Shown: positions 8,961-17,264 of the stretch, piece by piece
Layout of the letters: each line of letters starts with the position of its first letter
Position numbering within the stretch: the first letter of the stretch is position 1
Origin: Fluviicola sp.
Lineage (GTDB): Bacteria; Bacteroidota; Bacteroidia; Flavobacteriales_D; Crocinitomicaceae
Reading direction: 5' to 3'
Assembly: GCA_017983675.1 (NCBI GenBank)
Contig: JAGOAZ010000004.1
Span: 124,001-188,000 of the forward strand
Length of the DNA: 64,000 bases
The notes under the pieces: model-generated
What the model saw: only the letters and a program-made list of their open reading frames with translations
Told to the model about the DNA's origin: nothing
Database searches by the model: none
Program-made: the position numbers and the translations under genes

Positions 8961-8967
8961 ACATTTG
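8960..8967 (+). promoter_or_regulatory. -7 promoter element for tag
   Basis: TACATTTG, an exact match, 31 nt before the tag ATG. It overlaps the first base of the divergent gene's start codon, so the two promoters are interleaved. Confidence 0.5.
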
Positions 8968-8974
8968 TTTTTTA

Positions 8975-8982
8975 CAAAAATA
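8975..8982 (-). promoter_or_regulatory. -7 promoter element for the PaaY-like gene
   Basis: TATTTTTG on the minus strand, 14 nt before the ATG at 8960. Confidence 0.55.
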
Positions 8983-8998
8983 ATCAAACCAAATTGAA

Positions 8999-9514
8999 AT
9001 GAATTATTGTGAATTTGCAGCGCTACAAGATGAAAATAACGTTCATCGGATTTACCATGATTTACATTATGGTACGCCATTAACCAACGATAATGAGTTG
9101 TTTGGACGATTAATTCTTGAAATCAACCAAGCTGGCTTGTCTTGGTCAACAATTTTAAACAAAGAAGCAAATTTTCGTGCAGCATTTGATCATTTTGATA
9201 TTGAAAAAATTGCCGAATATGACCAAGAAAAATTCGATGAATTGATGAATAATGCAGGTATAATTCGCAATCGATTAAAAATAAATGCTGTGATACATAA
9301 TGCGCAACAAGTCATTGAAATACAAAAAGAATTTGGTACTTTTAAGCATTGGTTAGATCAACACGGCGAACTCACTAAGCTTGAATGGGTGAAAATCTTC
9401 AAAAAACGATTTAAATTTGTCGGCGGAGAAATTGTTAACGAATTTCTAATGAGTTTGAATTATTTACCAGGTGCGCATCATCCTGGTTGTTTTAGATACA
9501 TTGAATACAAATAA
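8999..9514 (+). CDS. tag: DNA-3-methyladenine glycosylase I
   Basis: Base-excision repair enzyme that removes 3-methyladenine from alkylated DNA. In 171 residues the zinc-snap ligands expected for Tag are present: Cys4 (MNYCEF), His20 in YHD, and His160/Cys164 in the C-terminal HHPGC. The helical segment NQAGLSWSTILNKEANFRAAF and the FKFVGGEI segment are the classic Tag signatures. It is a little shorter than the E. coli enzyme in the inter-helix loop. A barrel gene begins 8 nt after the stop codon and may be co-transcribed. Confidence 0.93.
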   Translation: MNYCEFAALQDENNVHRIYHDLHYGTPLTNDNELFGRLILEINQAGLSWSTILNKEANFRAAFDHFDIEKIAEYDQEKFDELMNNAGIIRNRLKINAVIHNAQQVIEIQKEFGTFKHWLDQHGELTKLEWVKIFKKRFKFVGGEIVNEFLMSLNYLPGAHHPGCFRYIEYK

Positions 9515-9521
9515 TATACAC

Positions 9522-10187
9522 ATGAAATTAATACTTGCTATTACCCTTTTATTCTTCACTCATTCTGTATTTTCTCAAACGGGAATTTCAGCAGGTGGTT
9601 CGATTATGAATGGATTTGGAACACAAAAACGTTTGCCAGCACTGAATTTAGGTGTTGAAATTCCGCGTGATAGTGAATCGTCACTTTATATCCGCACCAC
9701 TTTTAGTACAAGAAGTTCAACAACTGAACAAGTTACATTTCAAGCAATAGATAATCAAACTTTCCCGGTGATTCAGAATGGTAAATGTGATTTTAAAACA
9801 GGATATTTCAATTTAGAAGGAGGAACAAGGTACTATTTTGGTGAAGGTTACGATTCAGGATTGGCCTTGTATGGAGGAACTATGTTGATGCTCAACACAA
9901 CAGGAGTTGTACGGAGAGAAGCAGAAGGTATTGATGAAACAAAATATGAATTTGTTAATTCCATAGGAGAAGCTTATGCTAAAAAAGGGCGTATTTTATC
10001 ATTCAATATTGGTTTGAATGTCGGAGTTAAAAAACATGTTGGTATAGGCATGTTCTTTTTTGATATTACTGGCGCTTATTCCATTTTCGCACTTTCATCC
10101 AATAGTTTGGCTACTGATTACGGTCAAAAATTATTTTCACCGATAATGTTTGCATTTAATTTCGGGTTTCGTAGAGACTTATATTAA
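9522..10187 (+). CDS. Predicted outer-membrane barrel protein
   Basis: A 221-residue protein with signal peptide MKLILAITLLFFTHSVFSQ followed by barrel-type strands (TGISAGGSIMNGF, YFNLEGGTRYYFGEGYDSGLALYGG, ILSFNIGLNVGVKKHVGIGMF, IMFAFNFGFRRDLY). The reading frame starts upstream inside tag with GTG, but the signal peptide sets the start at the ATG at 9522. Its TAA overlaps the convergent kinase stop within the tetramer TTAA. I do not recognise a specific family. Confidence 0.6.
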   Translation: MKLILAITLLFFTHSVFSQTGISAGGSIMNGFGTQKRLPALNLGVEIPRDSESSLYIRTTFSTRSSTTEQVTFQAIDNQTFPVIQNGKCDFKTGYFNLEGGTRYYFGEGYDSGLALYGGTMLMLNTTGVVRREAEGIDETKYEFVNSIGEAYAKKGRILSFNIGLNVGVKKHVGIGMFFFDITGAYSIFALSSNSLATDYGQKLFSPIMFAFNFGFRRDLY

Positions 10188-11068
10188 CTACGCCACCAAC
10201 TATTCTGGGTCAATCTTATCCAATCGCATGAGAATTGGCTTAGGTATTGATAGCGTTTGTTTTGCGCACTTTGTAAGCGTGAAATGACATCTTCCTTTTT
10301 TAATTGATTTGCAGGAACTTCAAACGGATATTTCGCGCATAATTTTTCTAAAAGCATGTGGAATTTTCTCGGAATCATTGTGCTTTCAGGCAAAGGGTGA
10401 TTTAACTGTAAATTTGTGAAGATCGTTGGATTAGGATGGGCGAGTGGCAATCGATTTGTCAAACAATTCCAAAGTGTAATTCCCAAACTGTAATAATCAG
10501 TAGTTCTGTTACAAATCGTTAGTTCATTTAAAATCAATTCTGGTGCAGCAAATCCTAATGGGAAAAGTGTTTTTCTGTCGTCAAAAGTTGATGTACGCAA
10601 TGCAAGCCCAAAATCTATCAATGAAACACGAACGTTTTCATTGGTTAATGCAACTAAAATATTACTTGGTTTGATATCTAAATGAAGAATCCCTTGTTCA
10701 TGAATAAAATGAAATAAATCACTAAGTTTCAACAAAATTTCACCAAGCAAACGTCTTCTTTTTTTTTGAGAAAAAGGAGCTAAGAATTCATTTATTGGAA
10801 TTCCTTGTTCGTACTTTTTTACCAGTTTAATGGAAAAATCATCTTCAAAAAAATCAAGTGCTTTCGGGAGTCCGTCGTAGTCAAATGAAAACGTAGCTTC
10901 TTGACGAAGTCGTTCTTGTTCTATTGTATTGTATTCCGTTTTCTGTAATTGTTTTAAGACATAATGGTCGTTTGAGATAGTGCTTTTACAGCTGTAAACT
11001 TCCGAAAACTTTCGTTTATTCGTTTTAGACAAGTTTTCTATCACCGTATATTGACCGTTCAATACCAT
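10184..11068 (-). CDS. Small Ser/Thr protein kinase (Hanks type), no membrane anchor
   Basis: A 294-residue kinase-fold protein. Visible motifs are the VAIK-type lysine in YVLKQL (Lys39), the catalytic loop ILHLDIKPSN (Asp131), LIDFGLA (Asp152) and the FAAPEL motif, followed by TDYYSLGITLW of helix F. The glycine-rich loop is degenerate (LSKTNKRKFSEVYSC lacks G-x-G-x-x-G) and the HRD arginine is Leu. There is no transmembrane helix, PASTA or other sensor domain, so it is cytosolic. Catalytic residues suggest activity; substrate unknown. TATTTTTA at 11100-11107 on the minus strand is a one-mismatch -7 box. Confidence 0.82.
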   Translation of the reverse strand: MVLNGQYTVIENLSKTNKRKFSEVYSCKSTISNDHYVLKQLQKTEYNTIEQERLRQEATFSFDYDGLPKALDFFEDDFSIKLVKKYEQGIPINEFLAPFSQKKRRRLLGEILLKLSDLFHFIHEQGILHLDIKPSNILVALTNENVRVSLIDFGLALRTSTFDDRKTLFPLGFAAPELILNELTICNRTTDYYSLGITLWNCLTNRLPLAHPNPTIFTNLQLNHPLPESTMIPRKFHMLLEKLCAKYPFEVPANQLKKEDVISRLQSAQNKRYQYLSQFSCDWIRLTQNSWWRS

Positions 11069-11210
11069 TTTTTAATGTAACATTTTGATTAAAAGTATCT
11101 AAAAATAGTGAAGCAGCATTTAGCGAATGATTTTTTCAACGATTTTTCATAAAGTTTCTGAAAAATCATCTCAATTGCTTCAAAAAAAGCTCAAATAACA
11201 TCAATTTGTT

Positions 11211-11218
11211 TATTTTTG
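11211..11218 (+). promoter_or_regulatory. -7 promoter element for the 85-aa gene/Skp-like operon
   Basis: TATTTTTG, exact, 16 nt before the ATG at 11235. Confidence 0.5.
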
Positions 11219-11234
11219 TTTCTTTACAACAATT

Positions 11235-11492
11235 ATGCGCGTAGTAGCTGATATTCCTCATGCACGGTACAAAATTCAAATTTTTTCGTACAATGCAAAA
11301 TACCTTGTAAAGATCGAATTAGGTCAGTTTGAACAAGTATTTAAAATTAATGAAGCAGATGTGCTTGGACTAGAGGACGTGAAACGCATGGTTTCAGACG
11401 AATTATTAAAAAACAGTTTGGATCGGTTTTTAACGATGCGAACAGATTGGGAACAAGCATTTAAATTAAAAGACACTCATGAAACTAATTAA
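11235..11492 (+). CDS. Small conserved hypothetical protein
   Basis: An 85-residue soluble protein: an N-terminal beta-rich part (ARYKIQIFSYNAKYLVKIELGQFEQVFKI, given in two pieces: ARYKIQIFSY and KYLVKIELG) and a C-terminal helix (LEDVKRMVSDELL). No catalytic motif and no export signal. The last 14 bases overlap the start of the Skp-like lipoprotein gene in another frame, indicating coupled translation; a promoter box sits 16 nt upstream. I do not recognise a function, but the coupling with an envelope chaperone and DUF4924 gene suggests a conserved three-gene operon. Confidence 0.65.
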   Translation: MRVVADIPHARYKIQIFSYNAKYLVKIELGQFEQVFKINEADVLGLEDVKRMVSDELLKNSLDRFLTMRTDWEQAFKLKDTHETN

Positions 11493-12081
11493 TTACCTTG
11501 GTTTGAGCATTGCACTTGCGACAGTTGCATGTTCTGGAAATGAAAAAAAAGAAGTAAAACAAGAATCGGCACCAACTGTACCTACGGTTGCAACAAACGG
11601 TTTGAAAATCGCTTATTACTACACAGATAGTTTGAAAAAACAATTCACGTTTTTCAAAAAAGAAGATGATCGCCTAACAGCGAAAGGAAAAGCATTTGAA
11701 GGACAATTAATGACGCGTCAAAAGGCTTTAGATGGTTTAAAAATGCGTTTCCAAGAACGCTATCAAGCTGGAACAGCTTCTGCTGAAGAAATGATGAACC
11801 TCGAGAATGAAATCAAACGAAAAGAACAACAATACTTGATGTTTCAGCAAACACAAGGAACTGCATTGGAAAAAGAAACAAACGAATCGTTGGAGTCATT
11901 GACGAAAAAAATTGAAGCTGCAGGTAAGAAATATTGTGAAAAATATGGAATTGATATCTTGTTGATTCATGGTCAAGGTGGTCAAATCAATTTCATCAAT
12001 AAAAAAATGGATGTAACGCGTTCGTTTATTGATTACCTCAACTACGAACAACAACAGTTGGAAAAAGATATGGGGAAATAA
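11479..12081 (+). CDS. OmpH/Skp-like periplasmic chaperone lipoprotein
   Basis: A 200-residue lipoprotein: signal with lipobox ATVACS (Cys18), a short low-complexity linker, then a beta strand (LKIAYYYTDSL), two long helices forming a coiled coil (about residues 65-145, rich in K/E/Q) and a return to a strand near the C-terminus (IDILLIHGQG). This tentacle arrangement is that of Skp/OmpH, which holds unfolded outer-membrane proteins. Being a lipoprotein rather than soluble is common in Bacteroidota paralogues. It overlaps the 85-aa gene by 14 bp and is followed after 3 bp by the DUF4924 gene. Confidence 0.8.
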   Translation: MKLINYLGLSIALATVACSGNEKKEVKQESAPTVPTVATNGLKIAYYYTDSLKKQFTFFKKEDDRLTAKGKAFEGQLMTRQKALDGLKMRFQERYQAGTASAEEMMNLENEIKRKEQQYLMFQQTQGTALEKETNESLESLTKKIEAAGKKYCEKYGIDILLIHGQGGQINFINKKMDVTRSFIDYLNYEQQQLEKDMGK

Positions 12082-12084
12082 TCA

Positions 12085-12636
12085 ATGTTGATAGCTCAAA
12101 AAAAATTAAACGAAAATATTGCTGAATACATTTTATACATGTATCAGATTGAAGACGTTATTCGTTCCTATGAATTTGATTTGGAACGAATAATAACTCA
12201 TTTTGTACGACCACAATTACCTGATACCTCGTTTGTTGCTCAATACGAACAATGGTACAGTGAGTTGATACGAGAAATGAAAGTGGAACGCATCACTGAA
12301 TCAGGTCATTTATCGCGTTTACAAGAAGTCATGGTGGAGTTATCCTTTTTGCATAACTCACTTTTGACCGTCATGAACGATGAAAAATACAAGCGCTTGT
12401 TTGAAACAGCAACGCCATTTTTAACCGATTTCATGGATCATTCTAATCTCAAGGATAAAAACCATGTGGAGGTTTGTTTCCATGGTTTGTACATGAAATT
12501 ATTACTGCGTTTGCAGAAAAAAGATATCAGTGCAGCAACAGAAGAAGCATTTGATGCCATGCGTATTCTAATTGCTTACCTATCAAGAGCTTATCACCAA
12601 ATGAAAAATGGTGAAGGCGCTTATTGGAACAATTAA
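12085..12636 (+). CDS. DUF4924 family protein
   Basis: A 183-residue all-helical cytoplasmic protein beginning MLIAQKKLNENIAEYILYMYQ, which matches what I remember of DUF4924, a Bacteroidota-restricted family of unknown function. No catalytic residues or membrane segments are evident. It is the third gene of the 11235 operon, separated from the Skp-like gene by 3 bp. Its TAA shares the tetramer TTAA with the convergent FAD oxidase gene, with no terminator between them. Confidence 0.7.
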   Translation: MLIAQKKLNENIAEYILYMYQIEDVIRSYEFDLERIITHFVRPQLPDTSFVAQYEQWYSELIREMKVERITESGHLSRLQEVMVELSFLHNSLLTVMNDEKYKRLFETATPFLTDFMDHSNLKDKNHVEVCFHGLYMKLLLRLQKKDISAATEEAFDAMRILIAYLSRAYHQMKNGEGAYWNN

Positions 12637-14039
12637 TTCAGTTCAGGGAATATTTTTCCGGGATTTAAGATGTTTTTCGGGTCGAATGTATGCTTGATCG
12701 CTTTCATCAAATTGATACTATCAGCCGAAAAAGCAAGTTTCATATATTCCCGTTGCACCAAACCAATTCCGTGTTCACCTGAAATAGTTCCGCCCAAAGC
12801 AACAACTGTTTCGAATAATTCGTGAATCGCTTTTGGTAATTCCGTTTGCCATTGTTCGTCTGTCAAGGCACCTTTTACAATGTTCACATGCAAATTACCA
12901 TCTCCAGCATGGCCATAACAAACAGGTTGGAAACCATATTTTTTCGCCAATTCTTTGACACGTTTCAATAATTTAGGTAATTCAAAACGAGGAACAACGG
13001 TATCTTCTTCTTTGTATATGGAATGCGATTTGACACATTCACCAATTTTTCGGCGTACCCTCCAAAGACTTTCTTTTTGTGCCTCCGTTTCAGCAAACAA
13101 TATTTCGTCGATTGAAAATTGTTCGCAAATGTCTACGATTTTCTCGCAATCATTCATGAGAATGTCTGGATTAAATCCGTCCAATTCGATTAATAAATGG
13201 GCATCGTGGTCGTCTTTTAATATATCAGGTGCATCATCAACAAATGGTAAAGTAAAGAGCAAAGCTTCACGGTCCATAAATTCAATTCCACTTGGTAAAA
13301 TTCCCGCCATAAAAATCTTCCCAACTGCTTCACACGCTTCTTCACCTTTCCGAAATGGAACTAATAACAACAGCGTATGAGTAGGGTGTGGGATTAAGCG
13401 CAAAACTATTTTTGTGACAATTGCCAAGGTTCCTTCACTTCCTACTATTAATTGAGTTAAGTTATATCCCGTCGCATTTTTAATCACATTTGCTCCTGTC
13501 CACATGATGTCTCCATTTGGCAAAACAACTTCGAGGTTGAGCACCCAATCTTTGGTAACACCATATTTCACTGCTTTCGGTCCTCCTGAATTTTCAGCAA
13601 TATTACCACCAATGAAACAAGAACCTTTCGAAGCTGGATCAGGCGGATAAAACAATCCTTTTTCTTTCACAGCAATTTGCAAGGCTTCCGTGACTACGCC
13701 AGGCTCAGTAATTACTTGGTGATTTTCTTCATCGATTTTAATGATTTTATTCATGCGCTCCAAACTGAGCAACACACCACCATGATTTGCAAGTGCACCG
13801 CCACTCAAGCCTGTTCGAGCTCCCGAAGGCGTTACAATCAGTTCGTTTTCAAAACAGTATTTCATGATTTGAGCAACTTCTTCCGTCGTTTCTGGTAGGA
13901 CAACAATACTTGGATAAAACACAAAATCCTCCGTGTGATCGGATGCATAGTGCGGGTTTATTTCCGAACCAACTTGTATTCGTGCACCAAGTAATGATTG
14001 AAAATAAGAAAGATGTGTTGCCGTTATCGAACCGTTCAT
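12633..14039 (-). CDS. FAD-linked oxidase, GlcD/D-lactate dehydrogenase type
   Basis: A 468-residue flavoprotein of the VAO/PCMH family that oxidises 2-hydroxy acids such as D-lactate or glycolate. The PCMH FAD-binding region contains PSGARTGLSGGAL and PDPASKGSCFIGGNIAENSGG; the C-terminal domain carries CYGHAGDGNLHVNI and SGEHGIGLVQREYM, which hold catalytic His residues and metal in relatives. There is no membrane anchor and no Fe-S subunit gene nearby, so it is more like the stand-alone D-2-hydroxyacid dehydrogenases than glycolate oxidase complexes. Exact substrate cannot be read from the sequence. Confidence 0.85.
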   Translation of the reverse strand: MNGSITATHLSYFQSLLGARIQVGSEINPHYASDHTEDFVFYPSIVVLPETTEEVAQIMKYCFENELIVTPSGARTGLSGGALANHGGVLLSLERMNKIIKIDEENHQVITEPGVVTEALQIAVKEKGLFYPPDPASKGSCFIGGNIAENSGGPKAVKYGVTKDWVLNLEVVLPNGDIMWTGANVIKNATGYNLTQLIVGSEGTLAIVTKIVLRLIPHPTHTLLLLVPFRKGEEACEAVGKIFMAGILPSGIEFMDREALLFTLPFVDDAPDILKDDHDAHLLIELDGFNPDILMNDCEKIVDICEQFSIDEILFAETEAQKESLWRVRRKIGECVKSHSIYKEEDTVVPRFELPKLLKRVKELAKKYGFQPVCYGHAGDGNLHVNIVKGALTDEQWQTELPKAIHELFETVVALGGTISGEHGIGLVQREYMKLAFSADSINLMKAIKHTFDPKNILNPGKIFPELN

Positions 14040-14053
14040 GAACTGATTTTTTT

Positions 14054-14061
14054 CAAATTTA
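14054..14061 (-). promoter_or_regulatory. -7 promoter element for the FAD oxidase gene
   Basis: TAAATTTG on the minus strand, 14 nt before the ATG at 14039. Confidence 0.5.
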
Positions 14062-14168
14062 ATTAAAATCAGCTACTGTTTAATAAATGAGAATTGCAGA
14101 TTAAGTTTATTTTTTTTTTCGCGGAAATATTAGTTATAAATTTCATTGAAACATTAAAACCAGAACAC

Positions 14169-17100
14169 ATGAACTTAAGACTACTTTGTAAAGTAATGCT
14201 ATGCGTTATTTTTAGCTCTCCTTCAATTTTTGGGCAACAACTAAAAGGAGAGAAGGCTCAAGCAAGAGTAAACGGATCAAATCACGTTATTTTAAATGAA
14301 AAAACCAATGCTATTAAAGGGATTACTTTATTGCCAAAGATTTACGATTCTTTGAATTTATCGGTATTCAATAAACAAGTGTTTGGTTCTCGTTTGGAAG
14401 ATACTTGGGTATTAAAGAAAACAGAACGAGATCAAATTGGGATGACACACAGTAGATTTCAACAACACTACAAAGGATTAAAAGTTGCAGGCTATGTATA
14501 TATTTATCATTTCAAAGATGGATATTTAAAATCTGCAAATGGTGATTTCTTTCCAAATATTTCACTAGAAACAACCCCTCAACTATCAAAAGAACAAGCT
14601 TTGAATTATGCATTAGCAAAAAGTGAGGCGAAACTTTCTAGCAATCAACTCGACTTTAAAGAGGTAGAATTAATTGTGTTTATTCATGAAGAGCATCCAG
14701 TTTTGGCTTATAAATGTATTATTAGCTCAAAAGCACCACTTTTAAACAATCAAGTATTTGTTGATGCAAATTCAGGTGCAATATTAAAAGTAATTGACAA
14801 CATATGTTCTATTGATGTCGTTGGAACGGCACATACGCATTTTTCTGGAGTGAAAACAGTTACTACAGACAGTATTGCGCCGTCTAGTTTTATTTCGGAA
14901 GAATATAGCCGAGGAAATGGCATTAAAACGTATAATATGGAAACACTTGCTCCTTTTTATGATACTGATAATAACTGGAACAACACGAATACGGAAAATG
15001 AAAAATTTGGCATGGATGTTCATTATGGGGTGGAAGCTACTTTTGATTTTTATATGAATCAATTTAATCGCTCTTCCTACGATGGGAATGGTGGATTGCT
15101 ATTAAGTTATGCTAACGATCCATTTGTCATGGTTAATGCATATTGGACTGGTTATCCATTTAATGAAATGTATTATGGAAATGGAGATGTTGATCATTAT
15201 CCAGTAGCGTCTTTGGAAATTGTAGGTCATGAATTTACACATGGAGTAACTCAAAATACTGCAGATTTATTTTACAGTGATCAATCAGGTGCTTTGAATG
15301 AATCGTTCAGCGATATTTTTGGAGCCACAATCCGATTTTTAAATGCGCCATCGGTTGCAACTTGGTATGTTGGTGATCAATTATTAAAACCAACAGGAAC
15401 AGGAAACACAGCATTTCGTAATATGGCTAATCCAAATGAGTTTCAACATCCTGATTGTTTTTATGGTTCTTATTATGGTAATGGAGACATCGTCCATAAT
15501 GATAGTGGTATTCAAAACTATTGGTATTATTTGTTGGTAGAAGGAGGAAATGGGGTAAATGATTTAGGTAATTCGTACCTAGTAAATTCAATTGGTTTAA
15601 TGGATGCAATGAAAATTGCTTATCGAAACCTAGCGTACTACTTACCTTCATATGCTGATTTTTTAGGTGCTCGCTACGGTTCTGAACTAGCAGCGATTGA
15701 TTTATTCGGAGAATGTTCACCTCAACACAATGCAGTAATAAATGCTTGGTATGCTGTTGGAGTAGGAGATGTGCAATCGCTGTTAACTATTTCAGCTGAC
15801 TTTACAATGTCAGATCAAATTTCATGTACTGCACCTTTTACGGTTGATTTTCAATCAGTACAAGGGTACGACAATTACTATTGGAATTTTGGTGATGGAA
15901 CGACAGCAAATGTATTCAATCCTTCGCATACGTATCTTTCTAATGGAAATTACACGGTTTCTTTAATGGTTGTAAATAATATGGGGTGCTTCTCATCTGA
16001 CATCTCTGTTATTACGAATGCGATAAGTATTTCTCCAGCGCCTTTAGAAGCAGATTTCACGTACATTTTGCCAAATACATTTAATCTAGTAGCTGGTTCA
16101 GTAATTAGTTTTTTAGACAACACATCAAATTCTCCAGAATCGTGGAATTGGTCATTTGGCGATGGTGCTACTTCGAATCTAAAAAATCCTAGTTATATTT
16201 ATGCAAACACAGGATTCTATAACGTTCGACTGATCGTTCAAAATTGTAATAGTACTGATACAATTGAAAAATTAATAAACATTGATAACGAATTCTTCGG
16301 GTGTTTTGATTACTTTATATCCAGTCCTAATGGAGTGTTGGTTTCGGTAGGTATAGATAGTAATTCCACAGCATCTTATTATGGCTGTTCATATTATTTG
16401 AATCCCTGTAATGCATCTTCCATCAATTTCACAATTGATAGTTTACATTTATCAGCTAATGATTCTATTTTTATTTACGATAACTATAATCAAACAACAC
16501 TTTATCAGGTGATTACAATGAATAATTATCAAACTAATTTCAATATCAATACCAATAATGTAATTGTAATTTATCGTTTTCAGAATTCAGGAACATCAGT
16601 TCAATCATTTTTTAAAATAAGTTATCAAGGAATTGTCGATCAAAATCAACCGCAACCAGTTGTGTCAATGGATATTCAACCTTATTTTGATCAATTTATT
16701 TTTTCGAACACGAGTAATCCTTGGCCAATTTATATGTTATGGGATTTCGGTGATGGAACGACTAATGAAAATTTCTCAGTACTACACAAGTATTTAAATC
16801 CAGGAGAATACATAGTTTCTTTAACAGTCGGTTATTGTGATGGTACTTTTTCGACAATTTATGATACGATAGTTACAAATTTCCTTGGAGTTGAAACAAA
16901 TGAAATTGGGGAAACAATGTTTTCACTTTATCCTAATCCAGCAAATGATTTTTTCACAATTTCAACAACTGAAAATTGGACAAATGTTAGATTGGAATTA
17001 CTTGACATGGCAGGACGTTGTGTGAAAAAAGAAGATTTACCTTTTGTTGATAACGAAGGAATTAATGTCAACATTGAAGATTTAGTGAAAGGTCAATATG

Positions 17101-17171
17101 TCTTAAAATTGTTTTATTCCCTTGAAAACGGAAGCGAACGTTTAGCGCACAAAAAAATTCAATTGAAATAA
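14169..17171 (+). CDS. Secreted M4 (thermolysin-like) metalloprotease with PKD domains and T9SS type-A signal
   Basis: A 1000-residue extracellular protease. Order: signal peptide (MNLRLLCKVMLCVIF...IFGQ), FTP/PepSY propeptide (about 60-210), M4 catalytic domain with zinc ligands HEFTH (His354, His358) and Glu378 in NESFSD, catalytic His443 in HNDSG, then three PKD domains (centred on NFGDGT, SFGDGA and DFGDGT), and a C-terminal T9SS sorting domain starting LYPNPANDFF (about residue 915). The frame opens earlier at a TTG, but the signal peptide sets the ATG at 14169. A terminator follows. Probably degrades extracellular protein as a nutrient source, an inference from the family. Confidence 0.92.
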   Translation: MNLRLLCKVMLCVIFSSPSIFGQQLKGEKAQARVNGSNHVILNEKTNAIKGITLLPKIYDSLNLSVFNKQVFGSRLEDTWVLKKTERDQIGMTHSRFQQHYKGLKVAGYVYIYHFKDGYLKSANGDFFPNISLETTPQLSKEQALNYALAKSEAKLSSNQLDFKEVELIVFIHEEHPVLAYKCIISSKAPLLNNQVFVDANSGAILKVIDNICSIDVVGTAHTHFSGVKTVTTDSIAPSSFISEEYSRGNGIKTYNMETLAPFYDTDNNWNNTNTENEKFGMDVHYGVEATFDFYMNQFNRSSYDGNGGLLLSYANDPFVMVNAYWTGYPFNEMYYGNGDVDHYPVASLEIVGHEFTHGVTQNTADLFYSDQSGALNESFSDIFGATIRFLNAPSVATWYVGDQLLKPTGTGNTAFRNMANPNEFQHPDCFYGSYYGNGDIVHNDSGIQNYWYYLLVEGGNGVNDLGNSYLVNSIGLMDAMKIAYRNLAYYLPSYADFLGARYGSELAAIDLFGECSPQHNAVINAWYAVGVGDVQSLLTISADFTMSDQISCTAPFTVDFQSVQGYDNYYWNFGDGTTANVFNPSHTYLSNGNYTVSLMVVNNMGCFSSDISVITNAISISPAPLEADFTYILPNTFNLVAGSVISFLDNTSNSPESWNWSFGDGATSNLKNPSYIYANTGFYNVRLIVQNCNSTDTIEKLINIDNEFFGCFDYFISSPNGVLVSVGIDSNSTASYYGCSYYLNPCNASSINFTIDSLHLSANDSIFIYDNYNQTTLYQVITMNNYQTNFNINTNNVIVIYRFQNSGTSVQSFFKISYQGIVDQNQPQPVVSMDIQPYFDQFIFSNTSNPWPIYMLWDFGDGTTNENFSVLHKYLNPGEYIVSLTVGYCDGTFSTIYDTIVTNFLGVETNEIGETMFSLYPNPANDFFTISTTENWTNVRLELLDMAGRCVKKEDLPFVDNEGINVNIEDLVKGQYVLKLFYSLENGSERLAHKKIQLK

Positions 17172-17191
17172 ATTAATTCATCATCATTTTT

Positions 17192-17221
17192 AAAAAGCTG
17201 TCCTAAAAAGACAGCTTTTTT
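17192..17221 (+). terminator. Terminator after the M4 protease
   Basis: Perfect 11-bp stem AAAAAGCTGTC/GACAGCTTTTT with a 7-nt loop and trailing T. Confidence 0.85.
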
Positions 17222-17264
17222 GTATTTTCGTAAAAACGATGCTACAAAACAAAACTTCGTATCA

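Noticed and set aside
12955-13380. 141-codon open frame antisense to the FAD oxidase
   Set aside because: It is fully inside a well-supported gene on the other strand, has no start signal and a composition of a shadow frame.
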